A stretch of DNA of 51,653 bases from Zhongshania aliphaticivorans (GCF_902705855.1 NZ_CACSIJ010000001.1:607727-659379); one strand, 5' to 3'. Counted from the first letter of the stretch, positions 28,429-37,764 are shown. A program made the numbers and translations. The notes: generated by a model not told the origin, from the sequence alone.

Positions 28429-31083
28429 ATGAGTCAAGCTGCATTACCGGATATCCATGCGCTGCCCCAGCCCGGGCAGTCGATAAAGACCTACAAAAAC
28501 TACCTCAAAACGCTGGCGTCTGATCTAAAGGCGCGCTTTGAAGCCGACGAAGATATTCACACCTTGGTCACATTGCGCTCAAAACGCATCGACGAATTAT
28601 TACAGGGCATTTGGCAAAGCTATCAATGGGGCGACGATATCGCCTTAATCGCCGTTGGTGGCTACGGCCGAGGGGAATTACACCCCTACTCAGATATCGA
28701 CCTACTAATTTTGACCAGCGATAACGGCCACGACTACCGGGAAAATATCGAAAACCTAATTACCCTGCTCTGGGATATCAATTTAGAAATCGGTCACAGT
28801 GTTCGCAGCCTTAGCGAGTGCACTCAAACCGCCGCAGACGACATTACCGTTGCCACCAATTTAATGGAATCCCGCACCTTGGCGGGCAACCCCACCTTAC
28901 ACAGCGAGTTAATGACCAAGGTTGGCCCTGAGAACATTTGGCCAAGCAGCGACTTTTTCCGTGCAAAGTGGGACGAGCAAATATCTCGCCACCGCAAATT
29001 CGCCAACTCTGAATACAATCTAGAGCCCAATGTTAAGAGCTCGCCCGGCGGCCTGCGCGACATTCAAATGATTGGCTGGGTGGTTAAGCGCCATTTTGGC
29101 GCCCAATCTATTGACGAGTTAGCCGAACGCCAATTCCTTAGCAAAGAAGAACTGGACACATTAAAAGAAGGCCAAGATTTTTTATGGAAAATGCGTTTCG
29201 CACTGCACTTATTAGCAGGCCGCGAGGAAGACCGCCTGCTCTTTGACCATCAGCGCACGCTAGCAGAGCAGTTTGGCTTTACCGACGGCGACGGCAAGCT
29301 CGCCGTTGAGCAATTTATGCAGCAGTACTACCGCTGGGTTATGCACCTTGGCGAACTTAACGACGTGTTAATGCAGCATTTTGACGAAACTATTCTGCGC
29401 GCCTGCGAGGCAGAAACCGTCTTCGAAATTAACAACCGCTTCCGAGTACGCAACGGCCATATAGAAGTGTGCAACGCCAAAGTGTTCGATAAAACACCGT
29501 CGGCGCTGATGGAGATTTTTGTACTAATGGCGAGCAATAACGCCATTGATGGCGTCCGCGCCAGTACGATTCGACTCATCCGCAAATCTCACCATTTAAT
29601 TGACAACCGCTTCCGAGCTGACCCTAAAAATAAGCGTTACTTTATGGAGCTTCTGCGCTCGCCACAGCGGGTAGCGCTTAATCTTCGGCGCATGAAACGC
29701 TTTGGCATCCTCGACAAATTCATTCCAGCCTTTGCGGGAATTGTCGGCCAAATGCAGCACGACTTATTCCATATTTATTCGGTCGACGCACACACCCTAG
29801 AACTCATTAAAAACATCAGTCGCTTCCGCTATCCAAGTATGGTTGAAAAATACCCTATGGCGTGCAGAATTATGCAGCGCCTACCCAAACCAGAGTTATT
29901 GTACTTGGCCGGTTTATTCCACGACATTGCCAAGGGCCGCGGAGGCGACCATTCAAGCTTGGGCGCCGTAGACGCGCGGGAGTTTTGCGAACAACTAGGT
30001 CTGAACAAGCGCGACGGCAATCTGGTTGCATGGCTGGTTGAAAAACACCTTGAAATGTCATCGGTATCCCAGCGCAAAGACATCCAAGACCCTGAGGTTA
30101 TTCGAGACTTTGCCCTCACCATGGGCGACATCCAACACCTCGACTACCTATTCTGCCTTACGGTTGCAGACATCAACGCCACCAACCCCACCCTGTGGAC
30201 GTCATGGCGCGCATCCTTAATGCGCCAACTCTACGCAGAAACTCGCCGAGCTCTTCGCCGTGGCTTAGAAAACCCCATCGACAAGCAAGAATGGATTGCC
30301 GAAACCCAACTCGGCGCCATAGAAAAGCTAGAAGACTACGGCTTCACCGAGACAGAAATTCGCGCGCTCTGGGCCGACACTGGCGAAGACTATTTTATCC
30401 GCGAGCAAATTGACGACATCGTTTGGCACACCCGTGCCATCGCCAATCGCGTCAAGGCCAATGCCACCGTTGTACTGGTAAAAGAAGGCGGCCTGCTTGA
30501 CCACGCAGGCGTAAGCCAAATCTTCGTGCACACCCGCGCTCGCGTGGGCTTGTTTGCCTTGCTCGCAGAGGCAATGGAGCAACTCGACCTGAGTATTCAA
30601 GACGCCCGTATTTACAATAGCGGCACTGGCTACACCCTAGACACATTCTACGTATTAGGTGCCGACGGTGAATCCATTGGCGACAACCCCAGCCGCATTG
30701 CCCATATTATCGAGTTTATGCGCGAGCATCTTGAGCATCCTGAACGCTTCTCAGCGGTCAGTCGCCGCACTCCCCGTCAAATGCGTTTATTCTCAACGCC
30801 AACCCGAACCAGCATGACCACAGATTTAAACAAGGCGCAAACCGTACTCGAAGTAATCACCCCAGACCGCCCAGGCTTGTTGGCGCGTTTAGCGCGTATT
30901 TTCAACCAGTACCATATACAACTTCAGAACGCCAAAATCGCCACCCTCGGCGAACGGGTAGAGGATGTGTTTTTCATTACTGACGAAAATCAACGCCCGA
31001 TAGACGACGCCAAGCTTTGCGAAGAAATACAACAGGCGATCTGCCGCGAACTCGATGAAAAAGCAAATAGTATAGCCCTATGA
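28429..31083 (+). CDS. glnD: GlnD, PII uridylyl-transferase/uridylyl-removing enzyme
   Basis: Glutamine sensor of 884 residues that uridylylates and deuridylylates PII proteins to control nitrogen assimilation. Domains in order: nucleotidyltransferase with GGYGRGELHPYSDIDLL at residues 77-93; a linker/HD domain with HDIAKGRGGDH near residue 498, the uridylyl-removing site; and two C-terminal ACT domains (about 695-780 and 805-884) that bind glutamine. It starts directly after map, and its TGA overlaps the dapC ATG (ATGA). The length is close to the E. coli protein (890). Confidence 0.97.
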   Translation: MSQAALPDIHALPQPGQSIKTYKNYLKTLASDLKARFEADEDIHTLVTLRSKRIDELLQGIWQSYQWGDDIALIAVGGYGRGELHPYSDIDLLILTSDNGHDYRENIENLITLLWDINLEIGHSVRSLSECTQTAADDITVATNLMESRTLAGNPTLHSELMTKVGPENIWPSSDFFRAKWDEQISRHRKFANSEYNLEPNVKSSPGGLRDIQMIGWVVKRHFGAQSIDELAERQFLSKEELDTLKEGQDFLWKMRFALHLLAGREEDRLLFDHQRTLAEQFGFTDGDGKLAVEQFMQQYYRWVMHLGELNDVLMQHFDETILRACEAETVFEINNRFRVRNGHIEVCNAKVFDKTPSALMEIFVLMASNNAIDGVRASTIRLIRKSHHLIDNRFRADPKNKRYFMELLRSPQRVALNLRRMKRFGILDKFIPAFAGIVGQMQHDLFHIYSVDAHTLELIKNISRFRYPSMVEKYPMACRIMQRLPKPELLYLAGLFHDIAKGRGGDHSSLGAVDAREFCEQLGLNKRDGNLVAWLVEKHLEMSSVSQRKDIQDPEVIRDFALTMGDIQHLDYLFCLTVADINATNPTLWTSWRASLMRQLYAETRRALRRGLENPIDKQEWIAETQLGAIEKLEDYGFTETEIRALWADTGEDYFIREQIDDIVWHTRAIANRVKANATVVLVKEGGLLDHAGVSQIFVHTRARVGLFALLAEAMEQLDLSIQDARIYNSGTGYTLDTFYVLGADGESIGDNPSRIAHIIEFMREHLEHPERFSAVSRRTPRQMRLFSTPTRTSMTTDLNKAQTVLEVITPDRPGLLARLARIFNQYHIQLQNAKIATLGERVEDVFFITDENQRPIDDAKLCEEIQQAICRELDEKANSIAL

Positions 31084-32297
31084 ATCAACACTTAAATTCA
31101 CTGCAAGCCTACCCCTTCGAAAAGTTAAACGCTTTATTTAAAGGCATTACTGCACCGGCACTTGCACCCATTGCGCTATCCATCGGCGAACCCAAACACC
31201 AATCCCCCGAGTTTGTGAGCGCCGCAATTACGCAAAACTTAGACAAATTAAGCAACTACCCCACCACCAAGGGAATCCCCCAACTGCGGCAGGCAATTTC
31301 AGAGTGGGCTTGCCGACGTTTTCAGCTAAATGGGCTAGATGCCGAAACTCAAGTTCTCCCCGTCAACGGCACACGGGAAGCCTTATTTGCCTTTGCACAA
31401 ACCGTGATCAACGCCAGCCCCAACGCGCTAGTCTGCAGCCCCAATCCGTTTTACCAAATTTACGAAGGGGCCGCCCTGCTCGCTGGCGCGCAGCCCGAAT
31501 TCTTAGCGTGTCGTTCTGAAAATGGGTTTATTCCCGACTTTGACACCGTGAGTAGCGAGATATGGCAGCGCTGTCAGTTGCTGTTCATTTGTACGCCGGG
31601 CAACCCCAGCGGCGCAGTCATAACCCGCTCGCAACTGCAGAAATTAATCACCCTCGCCGACCAGTATGATTTTGTCATTGCCAGTGACGAGTGCTATTCA
31701 GAACTTTATTTTGACGAAAGCAATCCACCGCTCGGATTGCTGCAGGCCTGCGCCGAAATCGGCCGCAATGACTACCACCGCTGCGTGGTGTTTCATAGTT
31801 TATCGAAACGCTCAAATCTTCCTGGTTTACGCTCTGGCTTTGTCGCCGGCGATGCAGCAATTCTCAAAGACTTTCTGCTCTACCGCACTTACCACGGCTG
31901 CGCCATGCCAATACAGCATCAATTAGCCAGCATTGCGGCGTGGAGTGACGAAGCCCACGTAATTGCGAATAGAGACCTTTACAGGGAAAAATTCAGCGAG
32001 GTGCTAAGCATTCTCGACGGCTGCCTCGACGTTAGCCAACCGGATGCGTCATTTTATTTATGGGCAAAAACCCCAATTGCCGACACTGAATTTGCACGCG
32101 GCTTATTTGCCCAGCAACACGTCACCGTGCTACCCGGCAGCTATTTATCCCGCGAAGTCGACGGCTTTAACCCCGGTGCAAATTATGTGCGCATGGCACT
32201 GGTTGCAGAACCCGAGCAGTGCGCAGAAGGCGCACGGCGCATTAAAGCCTATGTAAAAAGCCTGAACGCACATTCAACAAACAAGCAAGGCCATTAA
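31080..32297 (+). CDS. dapC: DapC, succinyldiaminopimelate aminotransferase
   Basis: Fold-type I PLP aminotransferase of 405 residues. The PLP lysine is K243 in HSLSKRSNLPGLRSG, with CTPGNPSGAVI and ASDECYSELYF around the cofactor. Aminotransferases of this subgroup next to dapD make N-succinyl-LL-2,6-diaminopimelate in the succinylase route to lysine and peptidoglycan. The glnD-dapC-(yffB)-dapD neighbourhood is the Pseudomonas arrangement and supports this substrate over general aromatic or alanine transamination. It is translationally coupled to glnD. Confidence 0.9.
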   Translation: MNQHLNSLQAYPFEKLNALFKGITAPALAPIALSIGEPKHQSPEFVSAAITQNLDKLSNYPTTKGIPQLRQAISEWACRRFQLNGLDAETQVLPVNGTREALFAFAQTVINASPNALVCSPNPFYQIYEGAALLAGAQPEFLACRSENGFIPDFDTVSSEIWQRCQLLFICTPGNPSGAVITRSQLQKLITLADQYDFVIASDECYSELYFDESNPPLGLLQACAEIGRNDYHRCVVFHSLSKRSNLPGLRSGFVAGDAAILKDFLLYRTYHGCAMPIQHQLASIAAWSDEAHVIANRDLYREKFSEVLSILDGCLDVSQPDASFYLWAKTPIADTEFARGLFAQQHVTVLPGSYLSREVDGFNPGANYVRMALVAEPEQCAEGARRIKAYVKSLNAHSTNKQGH

Positions 32298-32951
32298 ATG
32301 CTAAAGAAAGAACGTGCGGCCTACATTGCTCAGCGCCTGCAGGAGCTATACCCAGAACAACTGATACCACTGGATCACAAAGATCCTTACACCTTACTAG
32401 TGGCGGTATTACTTTCCGCCCAATGCACCGATGTACGGGTTAATCAAATTACCCCCGCGCTATTTGAACTGGCCGACAATCCCTTTGACATGGCCAAGCA
32501 GAACGTCGAAATTATCCGCGCCATCATTCGGCCCTGCGGCTTGTCGCCGCAAAAATCCAGCGCGATTAAACGCCTTTCAGAAATTTTGGTAGAAAAATAT
32601 CAGGGCGTCGTTCCACAAAATATGGCCGCACTGGAAACTCTTCCAGGCGTTGGCCATAAAACTGCCAGCGTGGTTATGGCGCAGGCCTTTGGCGTGCCGG
32701 CTTTTCCAGTAGACACCCACATCCATCGCTTAGCCCAGCGCTGGGGATTAACCAACGGCAAGAATGTGGTGCAAACCGAAAAAGACCTAAAGTCTCTTTT
32801 TCCCAAGGAAAATTGGAACGCACTGCACCTGCAAATCATTTTTTATGGCCGTGAGTACTGCAGCGCCAGAGGCTGCGATGGCCGGGTTTGTGAAATCTGT
32901 ACCACCTGCTACCCCCGCAGAAGAAAGCCTAAATTGGTTCTCAAACCTTAA
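32298..32951 (+). CDS. nth: Nth, endonuclease III with atypical Cys spacing
   Basis: Helix-hairpin-helix DNA glycosylase/AP lyase of 217 residues for oxidised pyrimidines. The HhH with the catalytic lysine is LPGVGHKTASVV, and the catalytic aspartate is in FPVDTHIHRLAQRWG. The C-terminal cluster region has C188, C193, C198, C201 and C204. This differs from the E. coli C-X6-C-X2-C-X5-C ligand spacing, so the [4Fe-4S] ligands cannot be assigned by simple alignment. The ATG follows the dapC stop without a gap. Confidence 0.92.
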   Translation: MLKKERAAYIAQRLQELYPEQLIPLDHKDPYTLLVAVLLSAQCTDVRVNQITPALFELADNPFDMAKQNVEIIRAIIRPCGLSPQKSSAIKRLSEILVEKYQGVVPQNMAALETLPGVGHKTASVVMAQAFGVPAFPVDTHIHRLAQRWGLTNGKNVVQTEKDLKSLFPKENWNALHLQIIFYGREYCSARGCDGRVCEICTTCYPRRRKPKLVLKP

Positions 32952-33053
32952 GCATTACCCCACGCCGTGATCCACGCCAGAGAATTTGTTATCCTTAGCG
33001 GCTAAATTTTCGCCCGTACCAGCAGCAGTATTTTTAGCAATAAGAGAAATCCC

Positions 33054-33413
33054 ATGAGCACAACACTCTACGGCATTAAAAATTGCGACACCGTTCGCGC
33101 CGCCAGACGCTGGCTGGAAGAACATACCATTGATTTTGCATTCCACGATGTCCGCGACACCCCACTCAGCGCCCAGCAGCTAACAAATTGGCTGGATCAA
33201 CTCGGCCTCGACGCCGTAGTCAATAAGCGCAGTACCACGTGGAAACAACTATCTATAGAACAACGCAATTCATTAAACGCAGAAAGCGCTATCGCGCTAC
33301 TTCTAGAACACCCAACGCTAATGAAGCGCCCCCTACTCGACACTGGCAGCACCCTGCACCTCGGGTTTAAAGCTGCCGACTATCAAGCGCTATTCGCGCA
33401 TCACACCCTTTAA
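33054..33413 (+). CDS. yffB: ArsC/Spx-family protein YffB
   Basis: Thioredoxin-fold protein of 119 residues in the arsenate reductase-like ArsC/Spx family. The N-terminal LYGIKNCDTVRAARRWLE has a single cysteine (no CXXC), and later NKRSTTWKQL and KRPLLDTG match E. coli YffB closely. Its biochemical role is unsettled; true arsenate reduction is unlikely to be its main function. In E. coli it lies next to dapE and here next to dapD, so its link with the diaminopimelate genes is conserved. Confidence 0.88.
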   Translation: MSTTLYGIKNCDTVRAARRWLEEHTIDFAFHDVRDTPLSAQQLTNWLDQLGLDAVVNKRSTTWKQLSIEQRNSLNAESAIALLLEHPTLMKRPLLDTGSTLHLGFKAADYQALFAHHTL

Positions 33414-33434
33414 ATCATCTAAAGAGACGTAACA

Positions 33435-34469
33435 ATGACTCACACATCTTTCGCATTCGGTCTTGGTCTTGGCACTCAAAACAGCAAAGGCGAATGGCTA
33501 GACACCTTCTACCCAAGCCCGCTGCTAAACCCAACAGCCGAGCTGCTTAGCGCCGTACAAGCAGTAATCGCCCCACTACAAGGGAATACCGCCGTTGCCG
33601 TAAGCAATGAGCAAATGGCTCAAATTGCCGACGCAATCTCGGCTACTGACACCGCGCAAGCCACAGTTGCAGCGCAACTCGCCAGCGGCAACCAAGCCCT
33701 AGTCGTCACCCTATTAAGCAGCGACGACGCACCCGGCTCGGTGCCTGAAGGATATTTAAAACTTCACCTGCTCTCTCACCGCCTAGTTAAACCCCACAGT
33801 ATCAACTTAAGCGGCTTGTTCGGCGCGCTGCCAAACGTCGCGTGGACAAACCAAGGCGCTGTTGATATCAGCGAGCTCGCTGAACGCCAGCTACAAGCCC
33901 GCCTAAAAGGCGAAATGCTAGAAGTGATGTCGGTAGATAAATTCCCAAAAATGACTAACTACGTGGTTCCTACTGGTGTTCGTATTGCTCACACCGCGCG
34001 GGTACGCCTAGGCGCTTACCTCGGCGAAGGCACCACGATTATGCATGAGGGTTTTGTGAACTTTAACGCCGGCACCGAAGGCCCTGGCATGATCGAAGGC
34101 CGTATTTCTGCGGGCGTCATGGTTGGCTCCGGCTCTGACCTTGGTGGTGGCTGTTCTACCATGGGCACACTGTCTGGCGGCAACAACATTATTATTTCAG
34201 TCGGCAAGGAGTGCCTAATCGGCGCCAACGCCGGTGTTGGTATTCCGCTGGGTGATCGCTGCACCATCGAAGCGGGCTTGTATATTACCGCGGGCTCAGT
34301 ACTAAGTATGATCGACGCTGATGGCGCCGTGGCAGGCACCACCAAGGCCCGCGAACTATCCGGTCAATCTGATTTATTATTCCGTCGCAACTCTAAAAAC
34401 GGTGCAATTGAGGTATTAACCAATAAATCCGCTATCGCGCTAAACGAGATGCTACACGCCCACAACTAA
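33435..34469 (+). CDS. dapD: DapD, tetrahydrodipicolinate N-succinyltransferase (long form)
   Basis: Succinyl-CoA-dependent acyltransferase of 344 residues for the lysine/diaminopimelate pathway. This is the longer Pseudomonas-type form (the E. coli protein is about 274). An N-terminal domain (about 1-180) is followed by a left-handed beta-helix built on hexapeptide repeats such as VRLGAYLGEGTTIMHEGFV and ISVGKECLIGANAGVGIPLG. Start ATG at 33435. dapE, which often follows, is not in the window. Confidence 0.94.
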   Translation: MTHTSFAFGLGLGTQNSKGEWLDTFYPSPLLNPTAELLSAVQAVIAPLQGNTAVAVSNEQMAQIADAISATDTAQATVAAQLASGNQALVVTLLSSDDAPGSVPEGYLKLHLLSHRLVKPHSINLSGLFGALPNVAWTNQGAVDISELAERQLQARLKGEMLEVMSVDKFPKMTNYVVPTGVRIAHTARVRLGAYLGEGTTIMHEGFVNFNAGTEGPGMIEGRISAGVMVGSGSDLGGGCSTMGTLSGGNNIIISVGKECLIGANAGVGIPLGDRCTIEAGLYITAGSVLSMIDADGAVAGTTKARELSGQSDLLFRRNSKNGAIEVLTNKSAIALNEMLHAHN

Positions 34470-34485
34470 GCCATTGTTGCTCGGA

Positions 34486-34511
34486 TTCTGCCCTGTTTTC
34501 GCGGGGCGGAA
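34486..34511 (+). terminator. Possible hairpin after dapD
   Basis: An 8-bp stem with one G-U pair (TTCTGCCC / GGGCGGAA) around a 10-base loop lies 17 bp after dapD. There is no clear U tract, so intrinsic termination is uncertain. Confidence 0.35.
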
Positions 34512-34619
34512 TGCCATTTCTGGTGAACTCCTCGCGCCTCTACTACTCTATAAACTGAATCAATTAACTCGCCTTAGCTTGTTTTTACGACTAAGAAACA
34601 AATTATTCAGGAGCGTGAT

Positions 34620-34805
34620 ATGGAGTTTCACATTAGCGGCGTCTTAGGTTTTTTAATTTTTATTGCCGATATTTGGGCCATTCTCAATATTGTGCAAAGT
34701 CGCGAAACCTCAACTTCCAAGCTACTTTGGATAGTACTCATTTTATTCCTCCCCTTTATTGGTCTAGTCATTTGGTGGTTTACCGGCCCCCGCGAACGGC
34801 CTTAA
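34620..34805 (+). CDS. Small PLDc_N-type membrane protein
   Basis: A 61-residue protein with two hydrophobic segments (about residues 7-25 and 36-53) around a polar turn containing SRETSTSKLLW and ending in WWFTGPRERP. This is the phospholipase D N-terminal (PLDc_N) domain found at the start of cardiolipin synthases, here free-standing with no catalytic HKD domain. Start ATG at 34620 has CAGGAG upstream. Its function is unknown; a membrane-anchoring or modulatory role is only inference. Confidence 0.75.
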   Translation: MEFHISGVLGFLIFIADIWAILNIVQSRETSTSKLLWIVLILFLPFIGLVIWWFTGPRERP

Positions 34806-35019
34806 GCCCCTTCTTATTTGCACGCCAGCACACTAATTCATAAGCCGGCGTTGTTAATGTGAATACGGCTTGAATAACATCACCCGCGAGCACACAAAAC
34901 CAAATCCGCGAGATAGACGTAAGCAATAAGCAATAAACTGCCGCTACACTTAACACACTCAGCCGTCGGTTTGATTTCACACAAAACACGGTGCTCACGC
35001 TCAAAAAAAAGACAATACA

Positions 35020-36093
35020 ATGGATACAAATCTACCTAACAAGTCCGACTGGGCCATTAAAATTATTGCCATACTTGCCGTGCTTTACACTCTGCAAGTT
35101 GCACGAGACGTGATGCTCCCTATTACGCTGGCGCTCATATTCGCACTGCTACTCGCACCCGCAGTTAGCCGCTTACAACGCATCGGCCTACCCCGCAGCG
35201 TCGGCGCGATCTTCATTATGACAGTAGGCTTAAGCGTCATCACTGGCGGCGTGTACGCATTGGCCTCACCCGCCAGCGAATGGCTGCAACGGGTGCCCGA
35301 GGCGGTTGACGTGTTGCGAGACCAGATGAGCGACGTCAACCCCGACAACGATAATGTCGACGCAGCCAGCCGCAGTATCGATTCCCTTGCTAGAGAATTC
35401 AGTGCCAGCCCCAGTGATCCACAATTAACGCAGGTAGTCATTGCCGACGCTGGCTGGCGCTCGGAATTAGGAGAAATTGCCAAGAACTTTGGCGTGTACG
35501 GTACGCTCAGCATTATTCTGCTATTTTTCTTATTAACCTCTGGCGAGGCGCTAATGAAGCGCTTCATCCACAGCCTGCCCACCCAGCGCGACAAGGCGGT
35601 AGTGACACGTATTGCCGAGCTGGCGCAAACACAAATGTCCCGCTACCTACTGACTATTACCGCAGTCAATATTTCAGTGGGCGCAGTAACCGCCGTCGGA
35701 CTTTGGCTAGCGGACTTTCCTGATCCCGCACTGTGGGGCGCCGTCGCGGCATTGCTGCGCTACATTCCCTATCTTGGTGTGAGTATCACTCTTATTCTAT
35801 TTACTATTGTCAGCGCCGTAACGTATAACAACCCAGTCGCCATTATTGCCACGCCGCTTTCATACGGTCTATTCACCGCCTTTACCGGCCAGTTTATTGA
35901 TCCTTTCGTCCACGGTATGCGATTTAGCCTGAATCCTATCGTGGTATTTTTATGGATATTTTTCTGGGGTTGGTTATGGGGCGCACCAGGCGTGCTACTT
36001 GCCGTGCCTTTGCTGACACTGTTTCAAGTGGTTTGCCAACACACCGAGCGCCTATTACCTGTTGCTCACATCATCGGAGATAGCAATGAATAA
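35020..36093 (+). CDS. AI-2E/PerM-family membrane transporter
   Basis: Polytopic membrane protein of 357 residues. The N-terminal pair of helices reads WAIKIIAILAVLYTLQ and MLPITLALIFALLLAPAVSRLQRIG; a soluble insertion (about 90-150) and four or five more helices follow, including the conserved RYIPYLGVSITLILFT and the C-terminal WGWLWGAPGVLLAVPLL. Family members have been linked to autoinducer-2 export, Na/Li-H exchange or permease functions, so the substrate cannot be assigned. It overlaps the amidoligase start by 8 bp, which suggests it may export the amidoligase product. Confidence 0.88.
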   Translation: MDTNLPNKSDWAIKIIAILAVLYTLQVARDVMLPITLALIFALLLAPAVSRLQRIGLPRSVGAIFIMTVGLSVITGGVYALASPASEWLQRVPEAVDVLRDQMSDVNPDNDNVDAASRSIDSLAREFSASPSDPQLTQVVIADAGWRSELGEIAKNFGVYGTLSIILLFFLLTSGEALMKRFIHSLPTQRDKAVVTRIAELAQTQMSRYLLTITAVNISVGAVTAVGLWLADFPDPALWGAVAALLRYIPYLGVSITLILFTIVSAVTYNNPVAIIATPLSYGLFTAFTGQFIDPFVHGMRFSLNPIVVFLWIFFWGWLWGAPGVLLAVPLLTLFQVVCQHTERLLPVAHIIGDSNE

Positions 36094-37102
36094 ATCCTTA
36101 GACGCGTATCGCAAATCTATATGGCCACTGCCGCAGCAACTCCAAACCAGCGACGGCAATATGCGACGCCTAGGCGTGGAAATAGAATTTACGGGCATGG
36201 AAATCAACGCCATCGTCGACATCATTATCTCGCTGTATGGCGGCAAAGCGGAGCCCGTTTCGGATTACGAAATTAATGTGGTCGACTCGTCTCTTGGTAC
36301 CTTCGGCGTAGAACTCGATTTTTCTTACATCAAACGTATCAGCCGCGAACGTCACGAATCTGCAGACAATAATGATTTAGAAGAACTGGCCGAAGCCATT
36401 GTTGGCGCCATTGCCAAGCAACTAGTGCCCTTTGAAGTGGTGGCGCCACCAATTGCGATGGACGAGTTGTGGCAGCTAGAAACCCTATTTCAAAAACTGC
36501 GTGATTCAGATGCACAAGGCACCCACGCCTCGGCCAAAAACGCCTTTGGCTTACAGCTAAATCCTGAGATGCCCGACTGTAGTGCAGACACCATTCGCGA
36601 CTACCTCCGCGCCTTCTTATGCCTATACGACTGGTTAAAAATGCGCTGCGATGTCGACTTCAGTCGTCGCCTAACGTCTTATGTTGATCCCTTTGGCAAA
36701 GACTATGTTCGACTCTTATTGCGAAGCGACTACGAACCCGACATCAATCAATTGATCGACGACTACCTTGAATACAATCCGACTCGAAATCGCGCCCTTG
36801 ATATGCTGCCGCTGTTCTCACACATCGACGACGAGAGGCTGCGTCACACAGTGCAAGACGACCGCGTAAAGCCGCGACCCACCCTCCATTATCGGCTGCC
36901 GAATAGTCTTATTGACGATCCCCAGTGGGGACTTGTTCATCCCTATCGCGACTGGCTACAAGTCGACAATTTAGCGATGGATAAACGCCGCCTAGACATG
37001 GTGTGCCGAGGCTATCGCAAATACCTCGACAACCCCACCGCCAATCTCTTCACCAACTGGGCAAACAGCGTAAGCCGCTGGTTGATTCCGGAGCTGTTGT
37101 GA
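36086..37102 (+). CDS. Amidoligase (GS-like COOH-NH2 ligase)
   Basis: A 338-residue protein matching the Amidoligase_2 family, predicted ATP-dependent ligases with a glutamine-synthetase-like fold that form amide bonds. Probable metal/ATP residues are E32 and E34 in GVEIEF (30-35). Another conserved strand is GVELDF (74-79), and the family's Asn-containing segment appears as FGLQLNPE (154-161) after H147. The ATG at 36086 follows GGAGA and overlaps the upstream transporter; its stop overlaps the GTG of the C26-type hydrolase gene (GTGA). The substrate is unknown. Assignment is from motifs and the characteristic amidotransferase-like neighbour. Confidence 0.82.
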   Translation: MNKSLDAYRKSIWPLPQQLQTSDGNMRRLGVEIEFTGMEINAIVDIIISLYGGKAEPVSDYEINVVDSSLGTFGVELDFSYIKRISRERHESADNNDLEELAEAIVGAIAKQLVPFEVVAPPIAMDELWQLETLFQKLRDSDAQGTHASAKNAFGLQLNPEMPDCSADTIRDYLRAFLCLYDWLKMRCDVDFSRRLTSYVDPFGKDYVRLLLRSDYEPDINQLIDDYLEYNPTRNRALDMLPLFSHIDDERLRHTVQDDRVKPRPTLHYRLPNSLIDDPQWGLVHPYRDWLQVDNLAMDKRRLDMVCRGYRKYLDNPTANLFTNWANSVSRWLIPELL

Positions 37103-37764
37103 ACAAACCCTTAATTGGCGTTACCGGCGACGACACCAATCTACCACTGGCGTGGTGGTTTATTCACTGGGCGCTTTGGCGCTGCGGCGCGGTAGCCTAT
37201 CGACTTACGCCGCAGCGCTGTGAGATCCCAGACCAACTCGACGGCATTATTATCAGCGGCGGCGACGATATCGATCAGCGCTTATATATGCCCGACGCCC
37301 CCGATACCGCGCCCATCAATCGTGAGCGCGACCGTTTCGAAATGATGGCGCTGGAACATAGCCTCGCCAAAGACCTCCCTATTCTTGGTATTTGCCGCGG
37401 TGCGCAGCTGTTTAATATTGTCCTTGGCGGCACGCTTTATACTGATTTACGAGAGCACCGTCGCCTTACCTCCAACAAGCGTATGCTCATACCGCGTAAA
37501 ACCCTAACGGTCGAGACCCAAAGTTCCTTGTACAAAATACTCGGCAGCGAACACTGCCATATCAACAGCCTGCATCACCAGGCCATTCACAAATTGGGCG
37601 ACGGTTTACACATTTCTGGACGAGACGCCGACAATATTATTCAAGCAGTTGAAACCCCCAATCATCGCTGCCGAATCGGCGTGCAATGGCACCCAGAATA
37701 CCTACCCTTTCAAGCGCGTCAGCTACATATTTTTAAACACCTCGTCGCGAGCGCCGCACAATGA
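37099..37764 (+). CDS. Class I glutamine amidotransferase-like hydrolase (peptidase C26)
   Basis: A 221-residue gamma-glutamyl hydrolase/PuuD-like protein. The nucleophile C99 is in LGICRGAQLFNIVLGG, and H198 and E200 in VQWHPE complete the triad; GIIISGGDDI is the usual oxyanion strand. The start is a GTG at 37099 with GGAG upstream, overlapping the amidoligase stop. The family hydrolyses gamma-glutamyl amides such as gamma-glutamyl-GABA. Next to an amidoligase it may trim the product or supply ammonia; PuuD-type polyamine catabolism is less likely because no other puu genes are present. Its stop overlaps yqaA (ATGA). Confidence 0.85.
   Translation: MNKPLIGVTGDDTNLPLAWWFIHWALWRCGAVAYRLTPQRCEIPDQLDGIIISGGDDIDQRLYMPDAPDTAPINRERDRFEMMALEHSLAKDLPILGICRGAQLFNIVLGGTLYTDLREHRRLTSNKRMLIPRKTLTVETQSSLYKILGSEHCHINSLHHQAIHKLGDGLHISGRDADNIIQAVETPNHRCRIGVQWHPEYLPFQARQLHIFKHLVASAAQ

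Noticed and set aside
34780-35004. A 74-codon minus-strand frame between the PLDc_N protein and the AI-2E-type transporter, with a hydrophobic middle.
   Set aside because: It starts only with TTG/GTG, has no ribosome site, overlaps the real gene at 34620-34805 and matches no family I know. It could still be a small membrane protein but lacks support.
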